DNA of 64,000 nt from NCBI GenBank assembly GCA_018806985.1, contig JADANN010000033.1:2806663-2870662 (forward strand), in the 5' to 3' direction. Below the pieces are notes generated by a model. The model searched no databases. It was not told the origin of the DNA and saw only the letters and a list, made by a program, of their open reading frames with translations. Source of the DNA: Angiostrongylus vasorum (taxonomy: Eukaryota > Nematoda > Chromadorea > Rhabditida > Metastrongylidae). The translations under genes were made by a program, and so were the position numbers. This document shows, piece after piece, positions 54,385 to 64,000 of the stretch (position 1 is its first letter; each line of letters starts with the position of its first letter).

Positions 54385-55100
54385 TTAACAGGGCGCTTTG
54401 AATTCACTCTGGATGAAGTCTATTAGGCTTACCATTTGTTGATCTTCAGAGTCTACGTACAGTAGCGGTCTGGTATTTAGCAGGGCTTCGATCTCAATTA
54501 CGATTGTAGACAAGTGCTCGACTGGAAGCTTTGACGCTCCAACTGTTTTATACAACGAATGTTCGACCGACTTGATCAGTCTTTCATAAAATCCTCCTTC
54601 CAAAGGGGCGAATGGAGTAATATGCTTCCAGTGGATTTCTCTACTGCTTATTTGGCGTTGGACCACTTTGAATTGCTTGTAATCCTTCGTTAAGAATTGT
54701 TTATCCGAGTACAAACGTTGAAGCGTTGTCACTAGTAATAGATTTCGGAGTCCCACGTCTTGCAAAAAAGCGGCGTAACATCATAATGAATGCCGTGGTG
54801 GAAAGATCTAACACGACATCGAGAAGAATTAGGCGTGTTGCCGAGCATGTGATTACGCATCCATAACATTTATCCTCTGTGTCATCTGATTTGACAATGG
54901 AAATCGGACCGAAATAGTCTATGCCAACATGCTCAAAAGGACGTGATCGCTGAACTCTTTGTTCAGGAAGGTCACCTTCTTCGGGATACTTTGCATGGCA
55001 GATTGTTGAATTTCTGGAACTGTATGAAGTGTCGGAGATAGTGTGTTACTTCAGCACGCAGTTTGGGAATCCAGAAGTTTTCGCGTATACGTGCCATGCA
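54385..55100 (-). pseudogene. BEL/Pao integrase core, one main frameshift
   Basis: The N-terminal zinc-binding part is decayed (HPGTRHTM near 55100). The catalytic core is well preserved across two frames. It begins EHVGIDYFGPISIVKS (about 54934-54887), with the first catalytic Asp in GIDYFG. It continues through KCYGCVITCSATRLILLDVV to TPKSITSDNAS (about 54752-54720), with the second Asp in SDN. After a frameshift it continues in the 126-codon ORF 54765-54385: HWKHITPFAPLEGGFYERL, with the catalytic Glu in FYERL, then IEALLNTRPLLYVDSEDQ. Spacing is roughly 64 and 48 residues. All three DDE residues are therefore visible. The domain would insert cDNA into the genome in an intact element. Confidence 0.8.
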
Positions 55101-55276
55101 TGGTGTGTCTTGTTCCTGGGTGACCTTTATTGTGACAGTCCTTAATGATGGCTTGTGCGAGCCATGTGTTCTGTATTTCGCTCCATGTAGTAGGCAGTAG
55201 CCATCCTAACGGGTCATATATAGTGGCAATGGTACTGGCAGCTGTTCTCTTGGTAATCCGTGATTGTTGCTTGGGA

Positions 55277-55657
55277 TTACATGTGATCGTAATGCAGTCG
55301 GTCGATGGACTCTAAGGGATTCCTAACACTTTTACTACATCCTTGTCCGCTCTGTCCTTTTGCTTTTAACTGTGTTACCATGAACTGCAAATGTTCGAAT
55401 AGTTTCCGTTGATCGTGCACCGTGGTGGAACGAAGCTGGAAATTCTCAAGTTTGTCCATGAGTGTTATTATGAGTTTTTTCCGAGCTGTGAAGTTGAAAT
55501 GCGAAACTTGCTGTTGTTCGGTCCTTTCAAGCGGCCAATGCACCATGTAACGACGGTGTGGGAAAACGTTCTGTTGGCATGTTGTCCTTATTGAAAAGTA
55601 AAACAGGTAGTGAATCATTCGCATTTGGAGAGATTGAAGGTTCTGTCGGGAGTTCAA
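55277..55657 (-). pseudogene. BEL/Pao gag-like fragment
   Basis: A 126-codon open stretch contains ARKKLIITLMDKLENFQLRS and LFEHLQFMVTQLKAKGQSGQ. The leucine-spaced helices followed by LKAKGQ resemble the gag (DUF1759-type) region of BEL/Pao elements, but this is a pattern judgement. It ends SIDRLHYDHM-stop. The frame upstream overlaps the acidic ORF, and PTPSLHGALAA at the end of that ORF probably joins this frame by an indel near 55530. An IYDPLGW block follows about 50 bp later instead of protease and RT, which marks the internal deletion. Confidence 0.45.
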
Positions 55658-56174
55658 CTTCTGGGCTGTTATAGTGTCTAGGTGTCACCACCGACTCTGG
55701 TGCCAACACATCTTTTGATGGTGCTCCGCAGCTAGGGATCTGATCTGATGAAGAGATGAATAAAGCGCATGGTGAGCTAAGTTGTGGCGACTCATTACGT
55801 TCGAGTCCATGATAATCTAATGGCTGGTTATCTGGATGATCATCAAGTTCTTCAACTGAGTTGTGATCGAAAGAAAAGGCCGGATCCGGCGTTGTGGTTG
55901 TCGAAAGAACATCACTGCTGCTTCGTCCGTCATCGTCGTTTCTCACCAAAAGAGGCTGCCGATCCATGCTTTCTTTATCATCTGTGGGTTTTTCCACTAC
56001 TCCTGGTGGAAGAACATCCACTGAAGAGTGAACTGACTGCGATACTGGTTCTGGTGTCGGTGGAATCACTACTAATTCCACTGGAGTTCGACTGTCTGGA
56101 GAAACGGGATCTTGTGGCGCGTCGATGTTGATTTCTGGCACTAGATCGTCAAGCATGTATACGGAAGCGTCCAA
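55527..56174 (-). pseudogene. 215-codon acidic, low-complexity ORF at the BEL/Pao 5' side
   Basis: The longest ORF in the window. It is rich in Asp, Glu, Ser and Pro (for example DDDGRSSSDVLSTTTTPDPA and EELDDHPDNQPL), with no membrane segment or catalytic motif. It begins right after an in-frame TAA at 56175-56177. The first codon would be TTG and the first ATG is seven codons in. Its C-terminus runs into the gag-like fragment through a probable indel, so it is most likely part of the same element rather than a host gene. A host exon or an acquired accessory ORF of the element are alternatives. It stops 11 bp before the satellite begins. Confidence 0.4.
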
Positions 56175-56187
56175 TTAAACTTGGTGC

Positions 56188-59100
56188 TGCACTGCAGATG
56201 AAGACAGCGGCATTTCTTTAGAGAAAAAAAACGAGTTCTAAGATCCATTAAGGTCTAATTTTTTCACAAAACTATACTTCTGATTTCTGCCTATCAGAAT
56301 CCGCAGTGATTAGACCTTAATGGATCGAAACTCGCGAGCTCTACCTCAAAAATACACCGAATATCGCTGCACTGCAGATGAAGACAGCGGCATTTCTTTA
56401 GAGAAAAAAAACGAGTTCTAAGATCCATTAAGGTCTAATTTTTTCACAAATCTATACTTCTGATTTCTGCCTATCAGAATCCATTGCGATTAGACCTTAA
56501 TGGATCGAAACTCGCGAGCTCTACCTCAAAATACACCGAATATCGCTGTACTGCAGATGAAGACAGTGGCATTTCTTTAGAGAAAAAAAACGAGTTCTAA
56601 GATCCATTAAGGTCTAATTTTTTCACAAATCTATACTTCTGATTTCTGCCTATCAGAATCCATTGCGATTAGACCTTAATGGATCGAAACTCGCGAGCTC
56701 TACCTCAAAAATACACCGAATATCGCTGTACTGCAGATGAAGACAGTGGCATTTCTTTAGAGAAAAAAAAACGAGTTCTAAGATCCATTAAGGTCTAATT
56801 TTTTTCACAAATCTATACTTCTGATTTCTGCCTATCAGAATCCATTGCGATTAGACCTTAATGGATCGAAACTCGCGAGCTCTACCTCAAAATACACCGA
56901 ATATCGCTGTACTGCAGATGAAGACAGTGGCATTTCTTTAGAGAAAAAAAACGAGTTCTAAGATCCATTAAGGTCTAATTTTTTTCACAAATCTATACTT
57001 CTGATTTCTGCCTATCAGAATCCGCAGTGATTAGACCTTAATGGATCGAAACTCGCGAGCTCTACCTCAAAATACACCGAATATCGCTGTACTGCAGATG
57101 AAGACAGTGGCATTTCTTTAGAGAAAAAAAACGAGTTCTAAGATCCATTAAGGTCTAATTTTTTTCACAAATCTATACTTCTGATTTCTGCCTATCAGAA
57201 TCCGCAGTGATTAGACCTTAATGGATCGAAACTCGCGAGCTCTACCTCAAAATACACCGAATATCGCTGCACTGCAGATGAAGACAGCGGCATTTCTTTA
57301 GAGAAAAAAAAACGAGTTCTAAGATCCATTAAGGTCTAATTTTTTCACAAATCTATACTTCTGATTTCTGCCTATCAGAATCCGCAGTGATTAGACCTTA
57401 ATGGATCGAAACTCGCGAGCTCTACCTCAAAATACACCGAATATCGCTGTACTGCAGATGAAGACAGTGGCATTTCTTTAGAGAAAAAAAACGAGTTCTA
57501 AGATCCATTAAGGTCTAATTTTTTCACAAATCTATACTTCTGATTTCTGCCTATCAGAATCCGCAGTGATTAGACCTTAATGGATCGAAACTCGCGAGCT
57601 CTACCTCAAAATACACCGAATATCGCTGCACTGCAGATGAAGACAGTGGCATTTCTTTAGAGAAAAAAAACGAGTTCTAAGATCCATTAAGGTCTAATTT
57701 TTTTCACAAATCTATACTTCTGATTTCTGCCTATCAGAATCCGCAGTGATTAGACCTTAATGGATCGAAACTCGCGAGCTCTACCTCAAAATACACCGAA
57801 TATCGCTGTACTGCAGATGAAGACAGTGGCATTTCTTTAGAGAAAAAAAAACGAGTTCTAAGATCCATTAAGGTCTAATTTTTTTCAGAAAACTATACTT
57901 CTGATTTCTGCCTATCAGAATCCGCAGTGATTAGACCTTAATGGATCGAAACTCGCGAGCTCTACCTCAAAATACACCGAATATCGCTGTACTGCAGATG
58001 AAGACAGTGGCATTTCTTTAGAGAAAAAAAACGAGTTCTAAGATCCATTAAGGTCTAATTTTTTCACAAATCTATACTTCTGATTTCTGCCTATCAGAAT
58101 CCGCAGTGATTAGACCTTAATGGATCGAAACTCGCGAGCTCTACCTCAAAATACACCGAATATCGCTGTACTGCAGATGAAGACAGTGGCATTTCTTTAG
58201 AGAAAAAAAAACGAGTTCTAAGATCCATTAAGGTCTAATTTTTTCACAAATCTATACTTCTGATTTCTGCCTATCAGAATCCGCAGTGATTAGACCTTAA
58301 TGGATCGAAACTCGCGAGCTCTACCTCAAAATACACCGAATATCGCTGCACTGCAGATGAAGACAGCGGCATTTCTTTAGAGAAAAAAAAACGAGTTCTA
58401 AGATCCATTAAGGTCTAATTTTTTCAGAAAACTATACTTCTGATTTCTGCCTATCAGAATCCGCAGTGATTAGACCTTAATGGATCGAAACTCGCGAGCT
58501 CTACCTCAAAATACACCGAATATCGCTGCACTGCAGATGAAGACAGCGGCATTTCTTTAGAGAAAAAAAAACGAGTTCTAAGATCCATTAAGGTCTAATT
58601 TTTTTTCAGAAAACTATACTTCTGATTTCTGCCTATCAGAATCCGCAGTGATTAGACCTTAATGGATCGAAACTCGCGAGCTCTACCTCAAAATACACCG
58701 AATATCGCTGTACTGCAGATGAAGACAGTGGCATTTCTTTAGAGAAAAAAAACGAGTTCTAAGATCCATTAAGGTCTAATTTTTTTTCACAAATCTATAC
58801 TTCTGATTTCTGCCTATCAGAATCCGCAGTGATTAGACCTTAATGGATCGAAACTCGCGAGCTCTACCTCAAAATACACCGAATATCGCTGTACTGCAGA
58901 TGAAGACAGTGGCATTTCTTTAGAGAAAAAAAAACGAGTTCTAAGATCCATTAAGGTCTAATTTTTTTCACAAATCTATACTTCTGATTTCTGCCTATCA
59001 GAATCCGCAGTGATTAGACCTTAATGGATCGAAACTCGCGAGCTCTACCTCAAAATACACCGAATATCGCTGCACTGCAGATGAAGACAGCGGCATTTCT

Positions 59101-62100
59101 TTAGAGAAAAAAAACGAGTTCTAAGATCCATTAAGGTCTAATTTTTTTCAGAAAACTATACTTCTGATTTCTGCCTATCAGAATCCGCAGTGATTAGACC
59201 TTAATGGATCGAAACTCGCGAGCTCTACCTCAAAATACACCGAATATCGCTGTACTGCAGATGAAGACAGTGGCATTTCTTTAGAGAAAAAAAACGAGTT
59301 CTAAGATTCATTAAGGTCTAATTTTTTTCACAAATCTATACTTCTGATTTCTGCCTATCAGAATCCATTGCGATTAGACCTTAATGGATCGAAACTCGCG
59401 AGCTCTACCTCAAAATACACCGAATATCGCTGTACTGCAGATGAAGACAGTGGCATTTCTTTAGAGAAAAAAAACGAGTTCTAAGATCCATTAAGGTCTA
59501 ATTTTTTTCACAAATCTATACTTCTGATTTCTGCCTATCAGAATCCGCAGTGATTAGACCTTAATGGATCGAAACTCGCGAGCTCTACCTCAAAATACAC
59601 CGAATATCGCTGTACTGCAGATGAAGACAGTGGCATTTCTTTAGAGAAAAAAAACGAGTTCTAAGATCCATTAAGGTCTAATTTTTTTCACAAATCTATA
59701 CTTCTGATTTCTGCCTATCAGAATCCGCAGTGATTAGACCTTAATGGATCGAAACTCGCGAGCTCTACCTCAAAATACACCGAATATCGCTGTACTGCAG
59801 ATGAAGACAGTGGCATTTCTTTAGAGAAAAAAAACGAGTTCTAAGATCCATTAAGGTCTAATTTTTTTCACAAATCTATACTTCTGATTTCTGCCTATCA
59901 GAATCCGCAGTGATTAGACCTTAATGGATCGAAACTCGCGAGCTCTACCTCAAAATACACCGAATATCGCTGCACTGCAGATGAAGACAGCGGCATTTCT
60001 TTAGAGAAAAAAAACGAGTTCTAAGATCCATTAAGGTCTAATTTTTTTCAGAAAACTATACTTCTGATTTCTGCCTATCAGAATCCGCAGTGATTAGACC
60101 TTAATGGATCGAAACTCGCGAGCTCTACCTCAAAATACACCGAATATCGCTGTACTGCAGATGAAGACAGTGGCATTTCTTTAGAGAAAAAAAACGAGTT
60201 CTAAGATTCATTAAGGTCTAATTTTTTTTCACAAATCTATACTTCTGATTTCTGCCTATCAGAATCCGCAGTGATTAGACCTTAATGGATCGAAACTCGC
60301 GAGCTCTACCTCAAAATACACCGAATATCGCTGTACTGCAGATGAAGACAGTGGCATTTCTTTAGAGAAAAAAAACGAGTTCTAAGATCCATTAAGGTCT
60401 AATTTTTTTTCAGAAAATCTATACTTCTGATTTCTGCCTATCAGAATCCGCAGTGATTAGACCTTAATGGATCGAAACTCGCGAGCTCTACCTCAAAATA
60501 CACCGAATATCGCTGTCACTGCAGATGAAGACAGCGGCATTTCTTTAGAGAAAAAAAACGAGTTCTAAGATCCATTAAGGTCTAATTTTTTCAGAAAACT
60601 ATACTTCTGATTTCTGCCTATCAGAATCCGCAGTGATTAGACCTTAATGGATCGAAACTCGCGAGCTCTACCTCAAAATACACCGAATATCGCTGTACTG
60701 CAGATGAAGACAGTGGCATTTCTTTAGAGAAAAAAACGAGTTCTAAGATCCATTAAGGTCTAATTTTTTTCACAAATCTATACTTCTGATTTCTGCCTTG
60801 TACTGCAGATGAAGACAGCGGCATTTCTTTAGAGAAAAAAAACGAGTTCTAAGATCCATTAAGGTCTAATTTTTCAGAAAATCTATACCCTCTGATTTCT
60901 GCCTATCAGAATCCATTGCAGATTAGACCTTAATGGATCGAAACTCGCGAGCTCTACCTCAAAATACACCGAATATCGCTGTACTGCAGATGAAGACAGT
61001 GGCATTTCTTTAGAGAAAAAAACGAGTTCTAAGATCCATTAAGGTCTAATTTTTTCACAAATCTATACTTCTGATTTCTGCCTATCAGAATCCATTGCGA
61101 TTAGACCTTAATGGATCGAAACTCGCGAGCTCTACCTCAAAATACACCGAATATCGCTGCACTGCAGATGAAGACAGCGGCATTTCTTTAGAGAAAAAAA
61201 CGAGTTCTAAGATCCATTAAGGTCTAATTTTTTCACAAATCTATACTTCTGATTTCTGCCTATCAGAATCCGCAGTGATTAGACCTTAATGGATCGAAAC
61301 TCGCGAGCTCTACCTCAAAAATACACCGAATATCGCTGTACTGCAGATGAAGACAGTGGCATTTCTTTAGAGAAAAAAAACGAGTTCTAAGATCCATTAA
61401 GGTCTAATTTTTTTCACAAATCTATACTTCTGATTTCTGCCTATCAGAATCCATTGCGATTAGACCTTAATGGATCGAAACTCGCGAGCTCTACCTCAAA
61501 ATACACCGAATATCGCTGTACTGCAGATGAAGACAGTGGCATTTCTTTAGAGAAAAAAAAACGAGTTCTAAGATCCATTAAGGTCTAATTTTTTTCACAA
61601 ATCTATACTTCTGATTTCTGCCTATCAGAATCCGCAGTGATTAGACCTTAATGGATCGAAACTCGCGAGCTCTACCTCAAAATACACCGAATATCGCTGC
61701 ACTGCAGATGAAGACAGCGGCATTTCTTTAGAGAAAAAAAACGAGTTCTAAGATCCATTAAGGTCTAATTTTTTTCAGAAAACTATACTTCTGATTTCTG
61801 CCTATCAGAATCCGCAGTGATTAGACCTTAATGGATCGAAACTCGCGAGCTCTACCTCAAAATACACCGAATATCGCTGTACTGCAGATGAAGACAGTGG
61901 CATTTCTTTAGAGAAAAAAAACGAGTTCTAAGATCCATTAAGGTCTAATTTTTTTCACAAATCTATACTTCTGATTTCTGCCTATCAGAATCCGCAGTGA
62001 TTAGACCTTAATGGATCGAAACTCGCGAGCTCTACCTCAAAAATACACCGAATATCGCTGCACTGCAGATGAAGACAGCGGCATTTCTTTAGAGAAAAAA

Positions 62101-64000
62101 AACGAGTTCTAAGATCCATTAAGGTCTAATTTTTTTCAGAAAACTATACTTCTGATTTCTGCCTATCAGAATCCGCAGTGATTAGACCTTAATGGATCGA
62201 AACTCGCGAGCTCTACCTCAAAAATACACCGAATATCGCTGTACTGCAGATGAAGACAGTGGCATTTCTTTAGAGAAAAAAAACGAGTTCTAAGATCCAT
62301 TAAGGTCTAATTTTTTCACAAATCTATACTTCTGATTTCTGCCTATCAGAATCCGCAGTGATTAGACCTTAATGGATCGAAACTCGCGAGCTCTACCTCA
62401 AAATACACCGAATATCGCTGTACTGCAGATGAAGACAGTGGCATTTCTTTAGAGAAAAAAAACGAGTTCTAAGATCCATTAAGGTCTAATTTTTTTCACA
62501 AATCTATACTTCTGATTTCTGCCTATCAGAATCCGCAGTGATTAGACCTTAATGGATCGAAACTCGCGAGCTCTACCTCAAAATACACCGAATATCGCTG
62601 CACTGCAGATGAAGACAGCGGCATTTCTTTAGAGAAAAAAAACGAGTTCTAAGATCCATTAAGGTCTAATTTTTTTCAGAAAACTATACTTCTGATTTCT
62701 GCCTATCAGAATCCGCAGTGATTAGACCTTAATGGATCGAAACTCGCGAGCTCTACCTCAAAATACACCGAATATCGCTGTACTGCAGATGAAGACAGCG
62801 GCATTTCTTTAGAGAAAAAAAACGAGTTCTAAGATCCATTAAGGTCTAATTTTTTTCACAAATCTATACTTCTGATTTCTGCCTATCAGAATCCGCAGTG
62901 ATTAGACCTTAATGGATCGAAACTCGCGAGCTCTACCTCAAAATACACCGAATATCGCTGTACTGCAGATGAAGACAGTGGCATTTCTTTAGAGAAAAAA
63001 AACGAGTTCTAAGATCCATTAAGGTCTAATTTTTTTCACAAATCTATACTTCTGATTTCTGCCTATCAGAATCCGCAGTGATTAGACCTTAATGGATCGA
63101 AACTCGCGAGCTCTACCTCAAAATACACCGAATATCGCTGCACTGCAGATGAAGACAGCGGCATTTCTTTAGAGAAAAAAAACGAGTTCTAAGATCCATT
63201 AAGGTCTAATTTTTTTTCAGAAAACTATACTTCTGATTTCTGCCTATCAGAATCCGCAGTGATTAGACCTTAATGGATCGAAACTCGCGAGCTCTACCTC
63301 AAAAATACACCGAATATCGCTGTACTGCAGATGAAGACAGTGGCACTTTCTTTAGAGAAAAAAACGAGTTCTAAGATCCATTAAGGTCTAATTTTTTTCA
63401 CAAATCTATACTTCTGATTTCTGCCTATCAGAATCCATTGCGATTAGACCTTAATGGATCGAAACTCGCGAGCTCTACCTCAAAATACACCGAATATCGC
63501 TGTACTGCAGATGAAGACAGCGGCATTTCTTTAAGAGAAAAAAAACGAGTTCTAAGATCCATTAAGGTCTAATTTTTCAGAAAATCTATACTTCTGATTT
63601 CTGCCTATCAGAATCCGCAGTGATTAGACCTTAATGGATCGAAACTCGCGAGCTCTACCTCAAAATACACCGAATATCGCTGCTACTGCAGATGAAGACA
63701 GTGGCAGTTCTTTAAGAGAAAAAACGAGGTTCTAAGATCCATTAAGGTCTAATTTTTCACAAATCTATACTCTCTGATTTCTGCCTATCAGAATCCGCGG
63801 TGATTAGACCTGTAATGGATCCCGAAACTCGCGAGCTCTACCCTCAAAATACACCGAATATCGCTGTACTGCAGATGAAGACAGTGGCAGTTCTTTAGAG
63901 AAAAAACGAGTTTCTGGGCATCCATTAAGGTCTAATTTTTCACAAATCTATACTTCTGATTTCTGCCTATCAGAATCCGCAGTGATTAGACCTTAATGGA
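56188..64000 (+). repeat. ~180-bp satellite array, about 44 monomers, continues past window
   Basis: Head-to-tail monomers of 178-181 bp, starting here at actgcagatgaagacag. Each has a poly-A run, an inverted repeat pair, ctgatttctgcctatcag, and ctcgcgagctctacctcaaa. Nearly all monomers differ at only a few sites: tgcactg/tgtactg, cagcggc/cagtggc, cagaaaac/cacaaatc, cgcagtg/cattgcg and the lengths of poly-A and poly-T. One truncated monomer ends at about 60798. No ORF is maintained. Confidence 0.97.
56412..56514 (+). repeat. monomer dyad, representative copy
   Basis: Outer arms CGAGTT (56412-56417) and AACTCG (56509-56514). Inner arms GATCCATTAAGGTCTAAT (56422-56439) and ATTAGACCTTAATGGATC (56489-56506) are a perfect 18-bp inverted repeat with a 49-bp spacer. 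Within the spacer TTCTGAT/ATCAGAA form a 7-bp hairpin. The same arrangement is present in nearly every monomer. Confidence 0.93.

Larger units (their letters stand above)
53700..56185 (-). mobile_element. BEL/Pao LTR retrotransposon remnant
   Basis: Minus-strand element. It holds an acidic ORF and a possible gag relic (56174-55277), an IYDPLGWLLP block (about 55190-55225) that normally follows RT, an integrase (about 55100-54385), and the C-terminal tail (54260-53700). Protease, RT and most of RNase H are absent, so there is a large internal deletion. The 5' side ends abruptly at the satellite array (56185). A short SINE-A is inserted at 53993-54104. Confidence 0.72.

Noticed and set aside
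55784..56131. 115-codon plus-strand ORF
   Set aside because: It is the antisense shadow of the longer acidic minus-strand ORF.
56412..56520. Hammerhead ribozyme in the satellite monomer (ggatc-GAAAC after the right arm)
   Set aside because: GAAAC follows the arm, but no CUGANGA core precedes the left arm (only cgagttctaa). The AACTCG is better explained as pairing with CGAGTT.
56188..64000. CRISPR array
   Set aside because: The monomers are ~180-bp near-identical tandem units with no unique spacers, in a eukaryotic context. This is a satellite.

Overview
This window looks like intergenic, repeat-dominated DNA of a nematode, most likely a strongylid (hookworm-like, Necator/Ancylostoma type). 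The organism call is an inference. It rests on the families present (RTE-type LINEs, Penelope-like elements with GIY-YIG ends, a BEL/Pao element, several short tRNA-headed SINE families) and on the absence of bacterial gene organisation. I found no convincing host protein-coding gene, rRNA or functional tRNA. Almost all recognisable coding sequence is decayed transposable-element protein, broken by stops and frameshifts.

Layout. 0.2-0.4 kb: antisense SINE-A. 0.86-3.8 kb: a nearly full-length but heavily mutated RTE LINE (RTE1). 4.2-5.7 kb: SINE-A, then the C-terminal linker, GIY-YIG domain and 3' end of a Penelope-like element (PLE). 6-14 kb: old SINEs and anonymous AT-rich DNA. 16.3-16.7 kb: a foldback PLE terminal repeat flanked by a 14-bp target duplication. 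19.4-22.6 kb: SINE-B in a TA microsatellite, an antisense PLE remnant with RT and GIY-YIG, and the 3' third of a second RTE (RTE2). 22.6-34.8 kb: scattered SINEs of families A, B, C and D and solo PLE termini. 35.1-37.5 kb: the most complete PLE (minus strand). 42.5-46.4 kb: an RTE2 on the minus strand split by a 1.9-kb inverted PLE composite. 47.5-50 kb: more SINEs, including a foldback SINE-A. 50.5-52.2 kb: a GC-richer 0.9-kb tandem duplication whose two copies each carry a short open ORF. 53.5-56.2 kb: a minus-strand BEL/Pao remnant with a fairly well-preserved integrase. 56.19-64 kb: about 44 head-to-tail copies of a ~180-bp satellite, running off the window end.

How the parts relate. RTE1 and the non-autonomous family D share their last ~45 bp, so D was probably mobilised by RTE1-type enzymes. 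SINE-B and SINE-C have different tRNA-like heads and tails but share a central core around a CAGAC-AAG-TCTG motif. Most PLE termini, in two subfamilies, carry a compact motif with the layout of a type I hammerhead ribozyme: GGCU / CUGANGA / hairpin / GAAAC / GUC / AGCC. Both PLE termini and SINE-A occur repeatedly as head-to-head foldbacks, suggesting template switching or snap-back during target-primed reverse transcription. The satellite monomer contains an 18-bp perfect inverted repeat, extendable to 24 bp, around a second small hairpin. That dyad is conserved through the array.

The most interesting observations are the hammerhead-like motifs in PLE ends, the recurrent foldback insertions, the shared SINE core and the dyad-bearing satellite. 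All coordinates of degenerate elements are approximate, to roughly 10-30 bp.
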